Source of the DNA: a bacterium endosymbiont of Pedicinus badii
GTDB taxonomy: Bacteria > Pseudomonadota > Gammaproteobacteria > Enterobacterales > Enterobacteriaceae
NCBI RefSeq assembly: GCF_002075085.1
Contig: NZ_LKAS01000001.1
Coordinates: 62,001 to 126,000 of the forward strand
Length of the DNA: 64,000 nt
Direction of reading: 5' to 3'
Part shown: positions 19,520 to 27,758 of the stretch, piece after piece
How positions within the stretch are numbered: the stretch's first letter is position 1
Layout: every line of letters begins with the position of its first letter
Made by a program: the position numbers and the translations under genes
The notes under the pieces: generated by a model
What the model was told of the DNA's origin: nothing
The model's input: the letters and a program-made list of their open reading frames with translations, nothing else
Database searches by the model: none

Positions 19520-19708
19520 ATGGATAGTTTTTTATTAAATATTTTAGTTTGTCCTATTTGTAAAAGTGCTTTAACTATTTCTAAAAATAGAAAAGAACTT
19601 ATCTGTAAAAAAGAAAAATTAGCTTTTCCTATAAAACAAAAAATTCCAATTTTATTAAAAAATAAGACAAGAAAAATAACTAAAAAAGAAAAATCCAATG
19701 AAATTTAG
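19520..19708 (+). CDS. ycaR: UPF0434 family small protein YcaR
   Basis: A 62-residue protein of the Trm112-like UPF0434 family. It begins MDSFLLNILVCPICKSAL and has a second Cys in ELICKKEKLAFPI, matching E. coli YcaR (about 60 residues), with the CPIC pair typical of a small zinc-binding fold. Its role is not established, although Trm112-like proteins often activate methyltransferases. It overlaps kdsB by 11 bases, and the ycaR-kdsB pairing is conserved in enterobacteria. Confidence 0.9.
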   Translation: MDSFLLNILVCPICKSALTISKNRKELICKKEKLAFPIKQKIPILLKNKTRKITKKEKSNEI

Positions 19709-20459
19709 TATTATTATTCCAGCTAGAATCGGTTCAAAAAGATTTCCTAAAAAGTTACTATTTAAAATTTTTGAAAAACCAATTCTTTTTTATACTATTC
19801 AAAATGCTAAAAATTCTTTAGCAAATAAAATAATTGTAGCAACAGATTCACAAGAAATATTTAATTATTCTAGAAAATTAGATTGCGAAGCTTGTTTAAT
19901 TGAAAAAAAATGCGATTCTGGTACAGAAAGATTATATGAAGCTATTAAAAAATTTAATTTACAAAAAGAAGAAATAATTATTAATTTGCAAGGTGATGAA
20001 ATTCTTGTAAATCATAATATAATTAATACACTAGCAAAAAAATTTGTAAAAAATAAATCTGAAGTAGAAACTTTAGGAACACATTTTACAAATTTACAAG
20101 ATTTACTAAGTTTTGATTCAGTAAAAATAGTTTTAGATTGTAATCAAAATGCTCTATATTTTTCTAGATATCCTATACCTTGGAGAAAAGAAAATGATGC
20201 TATAAAAAATAAGACGGTATCCAATTATATTAAACATATTGGTATATACATATACTCTTCAAAATTTATTCAAATATACCATAATTGGAAAAAGACAAAA
20301 TTAGAAAAAATGGAAAATTTAGAACAACTTAGAATACTTTGGTATGCAAGAAAAATACATGTTACTGTGCTAAAAAATATAGATTTATATAGTGTAAATA
20401 GAATTAAGGATATAAAAATTGTAGAAAAAATTTTAAAAAATGAATTGTATGGAATATAA
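19698..20459 (+). CDS. kdsB: 3-deoxy-manno-octulosonate cytidylyltransferase
   Basis: KdsB activates Kdo to CMP-Kdo for transfer to lipid A. The 253 residues compare with 248 in E. coli. The nucleotide-binding PARIGSKRFPKK, the SGTERL motif near residue 75 and NLQGDE near 97 are present, together with SRYPIPW. It works downstream of KdsA (52579) and upstream of lipid export by MsbA. The start lies inside ycaR and the end overlaps ycbL by 11 bases. Confidence 0.95.
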   Translation: MKFSIIIPARIGSKRFPKKLLFKIFEKPILFYTIQNAKNSLANKIIVATDSQEIFNYSRKLDCEACLIEKKCDSGTERLYEAIKKFNLQKEEIIINLQGDEILVNHNIINTLAKKFVKNKSEVETLGTHFTNLQDLLSFDSVKIVLDCNQNALYFSRYPIPWRKENDAIKNKTVSNYIKHIGIYIYSSKFIQIYHNWKKTKLEKMENLEQLRILWYARKIHVTVLKNIDLYSVNRIKDIKIVEKILKNELYGI

Positions 20460-21087
20460 AATAATTGTTGTAACAAAATTAAAACAAAATTGTTCTATTA
20501 TATGGTGTAAATCTACAAAAATAGGAGTTTTAATCGATCCTGGAGAAAATTCAAAAAAAATAAAAAATTTTGTTTTTCTGAAAAAAATAAATATTAAATA
20601 CATATTTTTAACACATGGTCATATTGATCATATATACGCAGCAAAGTACTTTTCTAAATTTTATTCTGTTCCGATTATAGGTCCTAATATAAAAGAAAAA
20701 TTACTATTTAAACTTATTCCTGAACAATCTGAAATTTTTAATTTCAAGAAAATACCTGTATTTTTTCCAGATTTTTGGGTAACAGATAAGCAAATTTTTC
20801 AAGTTGGAAAATTAAAAATTCAATCATTTCATTGCCCAGGACATTCTCCAGGACACGTAATATTTTTTATTCCAGATTTTAATTTTTTAGTGGTTGGAGA
20901 TATAATTTTTAAAGGAAGTATAGGAAGAACAGATTTATTCGGAGGAAATACGAAAAATATGTTGTGTTCTATAAAAAAAATTTTTTCATTAGGAGAAAAG
21001 AACAGAATTCTTCCAGGACATGGAGATACAACAAATACTGAAGAAGAAAAAAAAAATAATCTTTTTTTAAAGGAAATAGAATTCTAA
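20449..21087 (+). CDS. ycbL: Metallo-beta-lactamase-fold hydrolase YcbL (type II glyoxalase-like)
   Basis: A 212-residue hydrolase with the metal-binding THGHIDH motif, a second His in CPGHSPGHV, the bridging Asp in VVGDIIFKGSIGR and the C-terminal LPGHGDTT. It matches E. coli YcbL end to end. YcbL is related to glyoxalase II and may hydrolyse glutathione thioesters such as lactoylglutathione. I take the second ATG (20449) because MEYKIIVVT aligns with the E. coli N-terminus. Another ATG lies three codons earlier. The stop shares the bases CTAA with the asnS stop on the other strand. Confidence 0.88.
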   Translation: MEYKIIVVTKLKQNCSIIWCKSTKIGVLIDPGENSKKIKNFVFLKKINIKYIFLTHGHIDHIYAAKYFSKFYSVPIIGPNIKEKLLFKLIPEQSEIFNFKKIPVFFPDFWVTDKQIFQVGKLKIQSFHCPGHSPGHVIFFIPDFNFLVVGDIIFKGSIGRTDLFGGNTKNMLCSIKKIFSLGEKNRILPGHGDTTNTEEEKKNNLFLKEIEF

Positions 21088-22466
21088 AATTCTGCTTGAT
21101 TTCTACTTCTTGGAAAAGGTATTGTATCTCTAACATTTTTCATTCCTGTAATAAAGCATACTAATCTTTCTAGTCCCATTCCGAATCCAGAATGAGGAAC
21201 TGTTCCGTACTTTCTTAAATCTCTATACCACCAGTATTCTTCTTTTTTTAATTTGCATTCTTTTATTCTTTTATCAAGAAATTTTAATCTTTCTTCTCTT
21301 TGTGATCCTCCTATAATTTCTCCTATTTCAGGAGTAATAATATCAAATGAAGATACTGTTTTTTTATCTTTATTAATTCTCATATAAAATGCTTTTATGC
21401 TTTTAGGATAATTTTTTATCGCTACGATAGAATTAAAATATTCATTTGATAAAAATTTTTCTTGCTCTATAGAAAGATCTTGACCCCATAAAAAATTACT
21501 ATATTTTTTTTCCTGATTTAATATTTCTATTGCATCAGAATATTCTATTACTTTCATTTTTGTATTTATGAAATTTTCTATTCTAGTAATAATACTACTA
21601 TTTTTTCTTGATAAAAATTTTAAATCTTCGTATCTTTCTAAAAGAACGAATTGAAATATGTATTTTAGCATTTTTTCAGAGAAATGAATGATTTTTTTTA
21701 AATCTATAAAAGCCATTTCCGGTTCTACCATCCAAAGTTCAGAAAGATGTCTAGTAGTATTAGAGTTTTCTGCTCTAAATGTTGGTCCAAATGTATATAC
21801 TTTAGATAGAGCACATGCATAAGATTCCGCATTTAATTGACCAGAAACCGTTAAAAAAGTTTTTTTTCCAAAAAACTTAGTTTTAGAATACGAAATTTTT
21901 TGGTTTTTAAGATATTCTGTATAAATCAAAAAAGTTTTTCCTGCCCCTTCTGCATCTGAAGTACTTATTATTGGAGTAGATATCCAATAAAAACCTTTTT
22001 CATACATAAATCTATGAATTGCATAAGAAACAGTATTTCTTATTCTAGTGATTGCTCCTATAATATTAGTTCTAGGACGAAGATGTGCAACTTCTCTTAA
22101 GTATTCTAATGTATGATTTTTTGAAGAAATAGGATATTTTTCTGGATTTTTGACTAATCCCAGCACTTTAATTTTTTTAGCCAAAACTTCGTATTTTTGT
22201 TTTTTCCCTATAGATTTTACTACAGTTCCAAGTACTTCTATTGAACAGCCACTATTTAATTTTAAAATTTCATTACTATAATTTTTTATATTTTTTTTTT
22301 TAGCTATTATTTGCAAAGAATTGAGACAAGATCCATCGTGAATAGATATAAAAGAAATTCCTAATTTTGAATCTCTTCTTGTTTTTACCCATCCTCTTAC
22401 TAAAATAATATCTAAAATATTTTTTTTACTTTTTAAAATTTTTACTATTTCTAAAATTTTTGGCAT
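21084..22466 (-). CDS. asnS: Asparaginyl-tRNA synthetase
   Basis: AsnS directly charges tRNA-Asn. The 460 residues compare with 466 in E. coli. An N-terminal OB-fold anticodon-binding domain (residues 15-105, with VRGWVKTRRDSK) precedes a class IIb core with motif 2 FRAENSNTTRHLSEFW-like sequence (here LSELWMVEPE) and motif 3 GFGMGLERLV. It is convergent with ycbL, overlapping by four bases. In E. coli ycbL, aspC and ompF precede asnS. aspC and ompF are gone here. Confidence 0.97.
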   Translation of the reverse strand: MPKILEIVKILKSKKNILDIILVRGWVKTRRDSKLGISFISIHDGSCLNSLQIIAKKKNIKNYSNEILKLNSGCSIEVLGTVVKSIGKKQKYEVLAKKIKVLGLVKNPEKYPISSKNHTLEYLREVAHLRPRTNIIGAITRIRNTVSYAIHRFMYEKGFYWISTPIISTSDAEGAGKTFLIYTEYLKNQKISYSKTKFFGKKTFLTVSGQLNAESYACALSKVYTFGPTFRAENSNTTRHLSELWMVEPEMAFIDLKKIIHFSEKMLKYIFQFVLLERYEDLKFLSRKNSSIITRIENFINTKMKVIEYSDAIEILNQEKKYSNFLWGQDLSIEQEKFLSNEYFNSIVAIKNYPKSIKAFYMRINKDKKTVSSFDIITPEIGEIIGGSQREERLKFLDKRIKECKLKKEEYWWYRDLRKYGTVPHSGFGMGLERLVCFITGMKNVRDTIPFPRSRNQAEF

Positions 22467-22573
22467 ATAATTATTTTATAGAATCCAGAATTTTTGTATT
22501 TTAAAGTCTATATAATTAATTATATAACTGTTTTTTTTAAAAATAAATATCATGTTTATGCAAGGAGAATAAA

Positions 22574-23566
22574 GTGTTGTATTCAATGCTTAAAAAATTT
22601 TTATTTAAAATGGATGAAGAATCAAAAAATCATATGATACTAAACAAATTAAAAAAAATTCTTGGTACTCCTTTTGGTTTTCTTGTTAAACAATCTGTAC
22701 CATTAAAAACTGTAAAATGTATGGGATTATCTTTTAAAAATCCAGTAGGATTATCTCCAGGAATGGATTACAATGCAGAATATATTGATTTATTTGGATC
22801 ATTAGGATTCGGATTTATAGAAGTCGGTACTGTAACTCCAAAACCAAAAATAGGAAATTTAAAACCAAGAATATTTGCAATTAAAAAAGCTAAAAGTTTA
22901 ATAAGCAGAATAGGGTATGAAAATAAAGGAATTGATTTTGTTATAGAAAATATAAAAAAAAGTAGTTTTAATGGAATTATAGGGATAAACATTGCAAGCA
23001 ATGAAAATCAAGATATAGAAAGTATTATAAAAGATCATTTATTGTGTATAGAAAAATCCTATCCTATAGTAGGATATATTTCTATTAATATTCCTAGTGT
23101 TTTTCTTTCTAATTTAGAATCTTTAAAAAATTGGATTAAGGAAATAAAAAATAAACAAAAATTTTTAAAAAAAGAGAAAAAAAAATACGTACCTATAGTA
23201 ATCAAAATACAACCAGATCTTACTAAAAATACAATTATTAAAATTGCAGAAAACATTCTAGATTTCAAAGTTGATGGAATTATTGCAACAAATTCAACTA
23301 AAGATAAAAATTTGATTAATGGACTAAATTTTTCTCATCAAAAAGGAACAATCAGTGGAAAAGCTTTACAAATAAAAAGTACAAATGTAATTAAAATACT
23401 AAAAGAAGTCTTGAAGGAAGAAGTTATTATAATTGGATCTGGAGGAGTAGATTCTTTAATATCAGCAAGAGAAAAAATTTTTTTTGGAGCTTCTTTAGTA
23501 CAAGTTTGTACTGGTTTTATATATAAAGGTCCAAAAATAATTAAAGAAATAGTTAAATATATATAG
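22574..23566 (+). CDS. pyrD: Dihydroorotate dehydrogenase (class 2) with altered substrate pocket
   Basis: Class 2 PyrD oxidises dihydroorotate with FMN and passes electrons to membrane quinone. The 330 residues align with E. coli without gaps through residue 180. The start is GTG with AAGGAG six bases upstream. FMN-site motifs are intact: GTVTP, GINI (Asn139), VIKIQPDL (Lys217), ISGKALQIKS and GSGGVDS. Ser175, the catalytic base, and Asn172 remain. However, residues that contact orotate in E. coli are replaced: Lys66 by Tyr, Asn111 by Ser and Asn177 by Phe. The fold is surely PyrD, but the activity is doubtful. Confidence 0.9.
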   Translation: MLYSMLKKFLFKMDEESKNHMILNKLKKILGTPFGFLVKQSVPLKTVKCMGLSFKNPVGLSPGMDYNAEYIDLFGSLGFGFIEVGTVTPKPKIGNLKPRIFAIKKAKSLISRIGYENKGIDFVIENIKKSSFNGIIGINIASNENQDIESIIKDHLLCIEKSYPIVGYISINIPSVFLSNLESLKNWIKEIKNKQKFLKKEKKKYVPIVIKIQPDLTKNTIIKIAENILDFKVDGIIATNSTKDKNLINGLNFSHQKGTISGKALQIKSTNVIKILKEVLKEEVIIIGSGGVDSLISAREKIFFGASLVQVCTGFIYKGPKIIKEIVKYI

Positions 23567-23573
23567 CAAAATC

Positions 23574-23603
23574 TTGCGTTATATTCAAAATATAACGCAA
23601 TTT
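23574..23603 (+). terminator. Bidirectional terminator between pyrD and fabA
   Basis: A perfect 12-bp inverted repeat (23574-23585 with 23589-23600) encloses a three-base loop. It sits in the 36-base gap between the convergent pyrD and fabA genes, with a T-rich run after it on the plus strand and a short T run on the minus strand. The stem includes two G-C pairs in TTGCG, unusual in this genome. It probably serves both genes. Confidence 0.85.
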
Positions 23604-24130
23604 TAAAATTTTTGTTTTTCTTTAAAAAGTCCTACTTTTAAATCATTTGAAGTATAAATAATTTTTCCATCACAAAATACTTCTCCATCTGCCATACCCA
23701 TCATTAGTTTTCTGTATATTACTCTTCTAAAATGAATTCTATAAGTAACTTTTTTAGCAATTGGAAGAATTTGTCCGGAAAATTTAACTTCTCCTACTCC
23801 TAAAGCTCTTCCTCTTCCTTTTCCTCCCAACCATCCTAAATAAAATCCTACTAATTGCCACATAGCATCTAAGCCTAAACATCCAGGCATAACTGGATCA
23901 CCAATAAAATGACATTGAAAAAACCACATTTCCGGATATATATCTAATTCTGCTTCTACAAATCCTTTTCTATAATTTCCTCCATTAGTATTCATTTGCA
24001 CTACTCTATCCATCATTAGCATATTTGGAGCAGGAAGTTTTGGTCCTAATTTTCCAAATAATTCTCCTCTGCTAGAAGCTAATAAGTCATCTTTAGAATA
24101 AAATTTTTTTTTGTTTTCTATTTTTTGCAT
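23603..24130 (-). CDS. fabA: 3-hydroxydecanoyl-ACP dehydratase/isomerase
   Basis: FabA dehydrates 3-hydroxyacyl-ACP and isomerises the trans-2 to cis-3 decenoyl form, creating unsaturated fatty acids. The 175 residues compare with 172 in E. coli. The catalytic His is in [14 protein letters not shown] (His74) and the Asp in [10 protein letters not shown] (Asp88). The protein is very well conserved. FabF in this window can elongate saturated chains. The FabB needed for the unsaturated branch is not seen here. Confidence 0.97.
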   Translation of the reverse strand: MQKIENKKKFYSKDDLLASSRGELFGKLGPKLPAPNMLMMDRVVQMNTNGGNYRKGFVEAELDIYPEMWFFQCHFIGDPVMPGCLGLDAMWQLVGFYLGWLGGKGRGRALGVGEVKFSGQILPIAKKVTYRIHFRRVIYRKLMMGMADGEVFCDGKIIYTSNDLKVGLFKEKQKF

Positions 24131-24164
24131 AAAAATTTTATATCTATTTATTATAATTTGTAAT

Positions 24165-24479
24165 TTAATTTCTCAAACGAGGTAATTGTAGTTGCATACG
24201 AATGGATTTAGATAACTCATACAATAATTTGGATTTTTCCGTATTTATTTCGTATCCTAATTGCTCTTCCGCTAAGTATGTATGTATTGGTTTTCCTTCT
24301 TCATCTTCCATAATTACATGATACCAAGGATTTTTTTTAAAAGAGTTATTTTCTATAGAAATTTCTTCTATAGAAGGTTTTTCTAAAGCATATTCAGGAT
24401 CTGCATCTATTACAACTCCAGAATATCCCAGAAGTTTATGTACTACTTTTTGTCCTATGCTAAATTTACTTAAAATCAT
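24165..24479 (-). CDS. hspQ: Heat shock protein HspQ (hemimethylated DNA-binding family)
   Basis: HspQ is a small protein (104 residues here, 105 in E. coli) that promotes Lon protease activity and was first described as a hemimethylated-DNA binder. It shows [20 protein letters not shown], the PWYHVIMED core and the C-terminal LQLPRLRN, as in E. coli. I chose the ATG at 24479 because AAGGAG lies six bases upstream and the N-terminus then aligns. An upstream in-frame ATG at 24533 would add 18 non-homologous residues and overlap tusE. Confidence 0.93.
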   Translation of the reverse strand: MILSKFSIGQKVVHKLLGYSGVVIDADPEYALEKPSIEEISIENNSFKKNPWYHVIMEDEEGKPIHTYLAEEQLGYEINTEKSKLLYELSKSIRMQLQLPRLRN

Positions 24480-24523
24480 ATTTTTCTCCTTAAAAATCGG
24501 AAAAAATTTGCGAATACTGATTT

Positions 24524-24793
24524 TTAAAAACACACTTTTGAATTAGGTATGCCAGCAATTTTTTTTATTTTTTTATTAGCATTGAAAGAAAATAATTTAA
24601 ACAAATATATACTGCTTCCGAATTGCTTTCCAAACCTTTTTTTTATAAAACTTACTAGCATTTTATCAGAAGGAAAAAAGTTGTATTTTTTATAGAATTT
24701 TCTAACTAAATAAATGATTTTCCAATGCATTTTATTCAGAACGATTCCTTCTTCTTTAGCAAATCTAATAGCAATTTTTCTGTTCCATTCCAT
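24524..24793 (-). CDS. tusE: Sulfur carrier TusE, N-terminally shortened
   Basis: TusE accepts persulfide sulfur from TusBCD and hands it to MnmA for 2-thiouridine in tRNA. mnmA is at 46052. The 89 residues match E. coli TusE from about residue 22 onward (MEWNRKIAIRFAKEEGI), and the sulfur-carrying Cys is next to last (KVCF; KCI in E. coli). About 21 N-terminal residues are missing, and only 11 bases separate this start from the yccA stop, so there is no hidden N-terminus. Whether the short form functions is unknown. Confidence 0.88.
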   Translation of the reverse strand: MEWNRKIAIRFAKEEGIVLNKMHWKIIYLVRKFYKKYNFFPSDKMLVSFIKKRFGKQFGSSIYLFKLFSFNANKKIKKIAGIPNSKVCF

Positions 24794-24804
24794 AAAAATA
24801 AAAG

Positions 24805-25464
24805 CTAATTATTTTTCCATCCAAATAGTACATTTGTAATGCTAACGAATAAATTGTATATAGAAACGTACAGATTTACTGTAGCTCTTACGTAGTTTGT
24901 TTCTCCTCTATGTATAATGTTACTAATTTCCCAAAGCATTGTAATTGAAGAGAAAATAATAAACATTCCACTAATTACCAAAGAAAAAATAGGAATATGT
25001 AAAAAAAGATTCAGTAGACTACAGACAACTAAAACTACAAATCCAGCAGTAATAGTATTAGTTAGAAAAGACATATTTTTTTTTGTTATTATTAAATATA
25101 ATGAACAAGATAAAAATACTAATGCTGTTCCAAAAAGAGCAACTAAAACAATTTCATAAGAGTTAGAATAAAAAACTAATTTTAGTAAAGGACTTATTGT
25201 ATATCCCATAAATCCAGTTAAAGAAAATGTTGCTATAATACCTTTTTTTGTTTCAGAATATTTATTTGTCAAGTATAAAAGACCGTAAAATCCTACTATA
25301 GTAACTAAAAATCCTGGAGATGGAAGATTAAGAAATATGCTTAGAGTTGCTGTTAAAGCGGAAAATAAAGTAGTTAAAAATAATAAAAAGTATGTATTTC
25401 TTAAAACTCTATTAGTTCTCGCAGTAGATTTCTTCTCTGAAGAAGTAATAATAATTCGATTCAT
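24805..25464 (-). CDS. yccA: Inner-membrane modulator of FtsH protease YccA
   Basis: YccA is a Bax-inhibitor-1 (UPF0005) family membrane protein that is a substrate and modulator of the FtsH protease. The 219 residues equal the E. coli length, with about seven hydrophobic segments. The VLRNTYFLL, LPSPGF and SNIIHRGETNYVRATV stretches are almost unchanged. It is the first gene of yccA-tusE-hspQ on the minus strand, next to serT as in E. coli. Confidence 0.95.
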   Translation of the reverse strand: MNRIIITSSEKKSTARTNRVLRNTYFLLFLTTLFSALTATLSIFLNLPSPGFLVTIVGFYGLLYLTNKYSETKKGIIATFSLTGFMGYTISPLLKLVFYSNSYEIVLVALFGTALVFLSCSLYLIITKKNMSFLTNTITAGFVVLVVCSLLNLFLHIPIFSLVISGMFIIFSSITMLWEISNIIHRGETNYVRATVNLYVSIYNLFVSITNVLFGWKNN

Positions 25465-25568
25465 TTTTATATCCTATGAGTAAAATTATAGTATATTTCC
25501 TTTAGAAAGATAAATCAAAATAGCGATAATTACAAGAAAAGAAAAAAATATTTTATCAAATATAGAAT

Positions 25569-25596
25569 TTTACAAAAAAAAAAAAATCTCTATAAT
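25569..25596 (+). promoter_or_regulatory. Promoter of the serine tRNA gene
   Basis: TTTACA (25569-25574) and a perfect TATAAT (25591-25596) are separated by 16 bases, and the -10 ends 14 bases before the tRNA. This placement leaves a very short leader, as usual for tRNA genes. Confidence 0.6.
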
Positions 25597-25610
25597 AAAA
25601 TATATATTTT

Positions 25611-25696
25611 GGAGGAGTGGTCGAGTGGTTTAAGGCACCGGTCTTGAAAATCGGAAATGCAGTTTGCATTCTAGAGTTCGAATCTCTACTCCTCCG
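25611..25696 (+). tRNA. serT: tRNA-Ser (anticodon UGA)
   Basis: A full cloverleaf with seven-pair acceptor stem (GGAGGAG with CTCCTCC), D arm, anticodon TGA in the loop CTTGAAA, a long variable arm typical of class II tRNAs and the T loop TTCGAAT. The discriminator is G, as required by SerRS. The 3' CCA is not encoded. It is next to yccA, the place of serT in E. coli. Confidence 0.97.
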
Positions 25697-25739
25697 TTTT
25701 GTTATCAGGTAGAGATTCTTAATTTTTAGAAAAATAAAA

Positions 25740-26285
25740 ATGAGATTTAATATACCTATTTATATTACTATATTTAGATTAATTACTATCCCTTTTTTCA
25801 CTTTTAGTTTTTATATACAGAATAAAAATTCTTCTTTATTTTCTGCAGTAATTTTTTTTCTAGGGGCAATAACAGATTGGTTTGATGGTTTTTTAGCTAG
25901 AAAAACAAAAAAAATTACTAAGTTTGGTACATTTTTAGATCCAGTAGTAGATAAAATTATAGTAATTACTGCTTTAACTTTAATTTTAGAATTTTTTCAT
26001 ACTGTATGGATTACGATACCTATTACTTTACTAATAATAAGAGAAATTATAGTTTCTGCATTAAGACAATGGGCTGCGTATATAGGAAAGAGCAAAAAAA
26101 TTAAAGTTTCTTTTTTCGGAAAGATTAAAACCACATCTCAAATGTTATCCATAATTATCCTGTTATGGAACCCTAATTATAGAATACAAATAGTAGGAAT
26201 ATTTTTTTTATACTTTACAACAATTATAGCTTTTTTTTCTATGATGTACTATTTTTTTTTAATTAGAAAAGATCTTTGTAAATAA
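25740..26285 (+). CDS. pgsA: Phosphatidylglycerophosphate synthase
   Basis: PgsA joins CDP-diacylglycerol and glycerol-3-phosphate in the inner membrane, the committed step to phosphatidylglycerol. The 181 residues compare with 182 in E. coli. The CDP-alcohol phosphotransferase motif is complete: DWFDGFLARKTKKITKFG followed by FLDPVVDK. About four to five hydrophobic segments follow. In E. coli uvrC precedes pgsA and glyW, cysT and leuZ follow it. Here uvrC and glyW are missing. Confidence 0.96.
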   Translation: MRFNIPIYITIFRLITIPFFTFSFYIQNKNSSLFSAVIFFLGAITDWFDGFLARKTKKITKFGTFLDPVVDKIIVITALTLILEFFHTVWITIPITLLIIREIIVSALRQWAAYIGKSKKIKVSFFGKIKTTSQMLSIIILLWNPNYRIQIVGIFFLYFTTIIAFFSMMYYFFLIRKDLCK

Positions 26286-26332
26286 AAATCCTATTTTAAA
26301 TTTTAAAAAATCTATTATAATAATTTTATAAT

Positions 26333-26404
26333 GGCGTGTTGACAGAGTGGCTTATGTGACGGATTGCAAATCCGTATACTTCGGTTCGATTCCGAAACAC
26401 GCCT
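26333..26404 (+). tRNA. cysT: tRNA-Cys (anticodon GCA)
   Basis: The cloverleaf has acceptor stem GGCGTGT with ACACGCC, anticodon GCA in ATTGCAAAT, T loop TTCGATT and discriminator U, the identity base for CysRS. CCA is not encoded. It follows pgsA and precedes leuZ by two bases, as in the E. coli glyW-cysT-leuZ cluster. A TATAAT at 26316-26321 could give it a promoter of its own. Confidence 0.97.
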
Positions 26405-26406
26405 TT

Positions 26407-26493
26407 GCCCAGGTGGTGGAATTGGTAGACACAAAGGACTTAAAATCCTTCGGCTTAAAAAAAGCTTTACGAGTTCAAGTCTCGTCCTGGGTA
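26407..26493 (+). tRNA. leuZ: tRNA-Leu (anticodon UAA)
   Basis: A class II tRNA with acceptor stem GCCCAGG with CCTGGGT (one G-U pair), anticodon TAA in ACTTAAAAT, a long variable arm and T loop TTCAAGT. The discriminator is A. It reads UUA, by far the commonest Leu codon in this window. CCA is not encoded. It ends one base before the erfK stop on the other strand. Confidence 0.97.
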
Positions 26494-26494
26494 C

Positions 26495-27415
26495 TTATTT
26501 AGTAATATCAATAGGAATTCCTTGACGTTTTTCTAATGCGTTTTTTAATTTTATTTGATCTATGTATTTAGAAGATAAAATCTTTTTTTCTTCTTTAGAA
26601 ATTTCTATAGGATTTTTATCATTAGAAAATAGTTGTTCTTTAGAATTAGATAAAGGATCATGCACTTCAATGTAGTATTTTTTATTTTGTTCTATAGAAA
26701 ATTTTATTGGTTTATTAATAATTTCCACTCTAGTTTTTTTAGGAACATGATTGTACAAATATTCAATATCACTATTTCTTAATCTAACACAACCGTGACT
26801 TACTCTAAGACCTATACCAAAATTTGCATTTGTTCCATGTATAGCATACGAATTTCCTATATATAGAGCATATGGTCCCATAGGATTTTTTGGTCCAGGA
26901 GGAAATACAATAGGTAATTCTATACCTAATTTTTTATATTCTGATTTAATACTGGCACTTGGAATCCAAGAGGGATTTTTTTTTTTTTTTATAATATACG
27001 TAATCCAATTTGACGGAGTATCACTTCCAATTTGTCCTATTCCTATAGGAAATACTATAACTTTCTTAGTATTTTCTGGATAATAATAGAGACGCATTTC
27101 TGCTAAATTGATAATAATACCTTTTTGTATAGTATCTGGAAGAATAAGACTATGAGGTATAATTATTTTTTCTCTTTGTTTTGGAAGATAAACATCTACT
27201 TTAGGATTAGCCTCTAATAAATTACTTATTCCCACTTGAAATTTTTTTGCAAAATATTCTAAAGGAAGTTTGTTGTTTTCTGGAATAGTAAAAATTATAT
27301 TTTTTCCAACTAGTCTACCATTTTTATTTGGTAAATCATATTCTTTGCTAAAAAAAGAATTTGTAAAATACAAAATAGAGAATACGTATATAAAAATTTT
27401 TATAGTTTCTTTCAT
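26495..27415 (-). CDS. erfK: L,D-transpeptidase ErfK/LdtA
   Basis: Periplasmic YkuD-fold transpeptidases of this group attach Braun lipoprotein to peptidoglycan. A signal-peptide-like segment (first 25 residues) is followed by a LysM-like region and the catalytic motif AIHGTNANFGIGLRVSHGCVRLR, with His, Ser-His-Gly-Cys and Arg. Similarity over the C-terminal EVHDPLS region and the position near pgsA favour ErfK over YcfS. The start is ATG 27415 (an upstream TTG at 27427 is less likely). A run of 15 T at 26976-26990, in frame, encodes KKKK. The stop lies next to tRNA-Leu. Confidence 0.82.
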   Translation of the reverse strand: MKETIKIFIYVFSILYFTNSFFSKEYDLPNKNGRLVGKNIIFTIPENNKLPLEYFAKKFQVGISNLLEANPKVDVYLPKQREKIIIPHSLILPDTIQKGIIINLAEMRLYYYPENTKKVIVFPIGIGQIGSDTPSNWITYIIKKKKNPSWIPSASIKSEYKKLGIELPIVFPPGPKNPMGPYALYIGNSYAIHGTNANFGIGLRVSHGCVRLRNSDIEYLYNHVPKKTRVEIINKPIKFSIEQNKKYYIEVHDPLSNSKEQLFSNDKNPIEISKEEKKILSSKYIDQIKLKNALEKRQGIPIDITK

Positions 27416-27427
27416 CAAAGTATTCAA

Positions 27428-27758
27428 ATTTTTAGTCTAAAAAAGTTTAAAAGTTAAAATTTTTGGCATAATACTAGAATTTTTTTTATAAAAAAGCCAA
27501 AAATTTAGTATCAAATAGTATATTTTATAATAGATATTAGCATATTTTATTTATATCTATTATGAATAAAATTGTAGAATTTTGTAAAATTTCACAAATT
27601 ATTGGATAAAATATTTCTATAAAATTTATTTAAAATGTTAAAATTATTTGAATTAAAGTGTTTTATAAAATTTTTTATGAATTAAAAAGTTATTTTCAAA
27701 AATAAAAATACAATTCCTAATTTACTAGCGAAAATTTTTGCATACGAATTTAATAAAA
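27428..27758 (-). repeat. Spacer between rne and erfK with two inverted repeats
   Basis: No gene is visible in these 331 bases. Two perfect 11-bp inverted repeats stand out. The first pairs 27457-27467 (AAATTTTTGGC) with 27496-27506 across 28 bases. The second pairs 27527-27537 (ATAATAGATAT) with 27553-27563 across 15. The first lies about 40 bases upstream of the erfK start, so it could form in its leader. Neither has the T run expected of a terminator in the rne direction. Confidence 0.45.
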
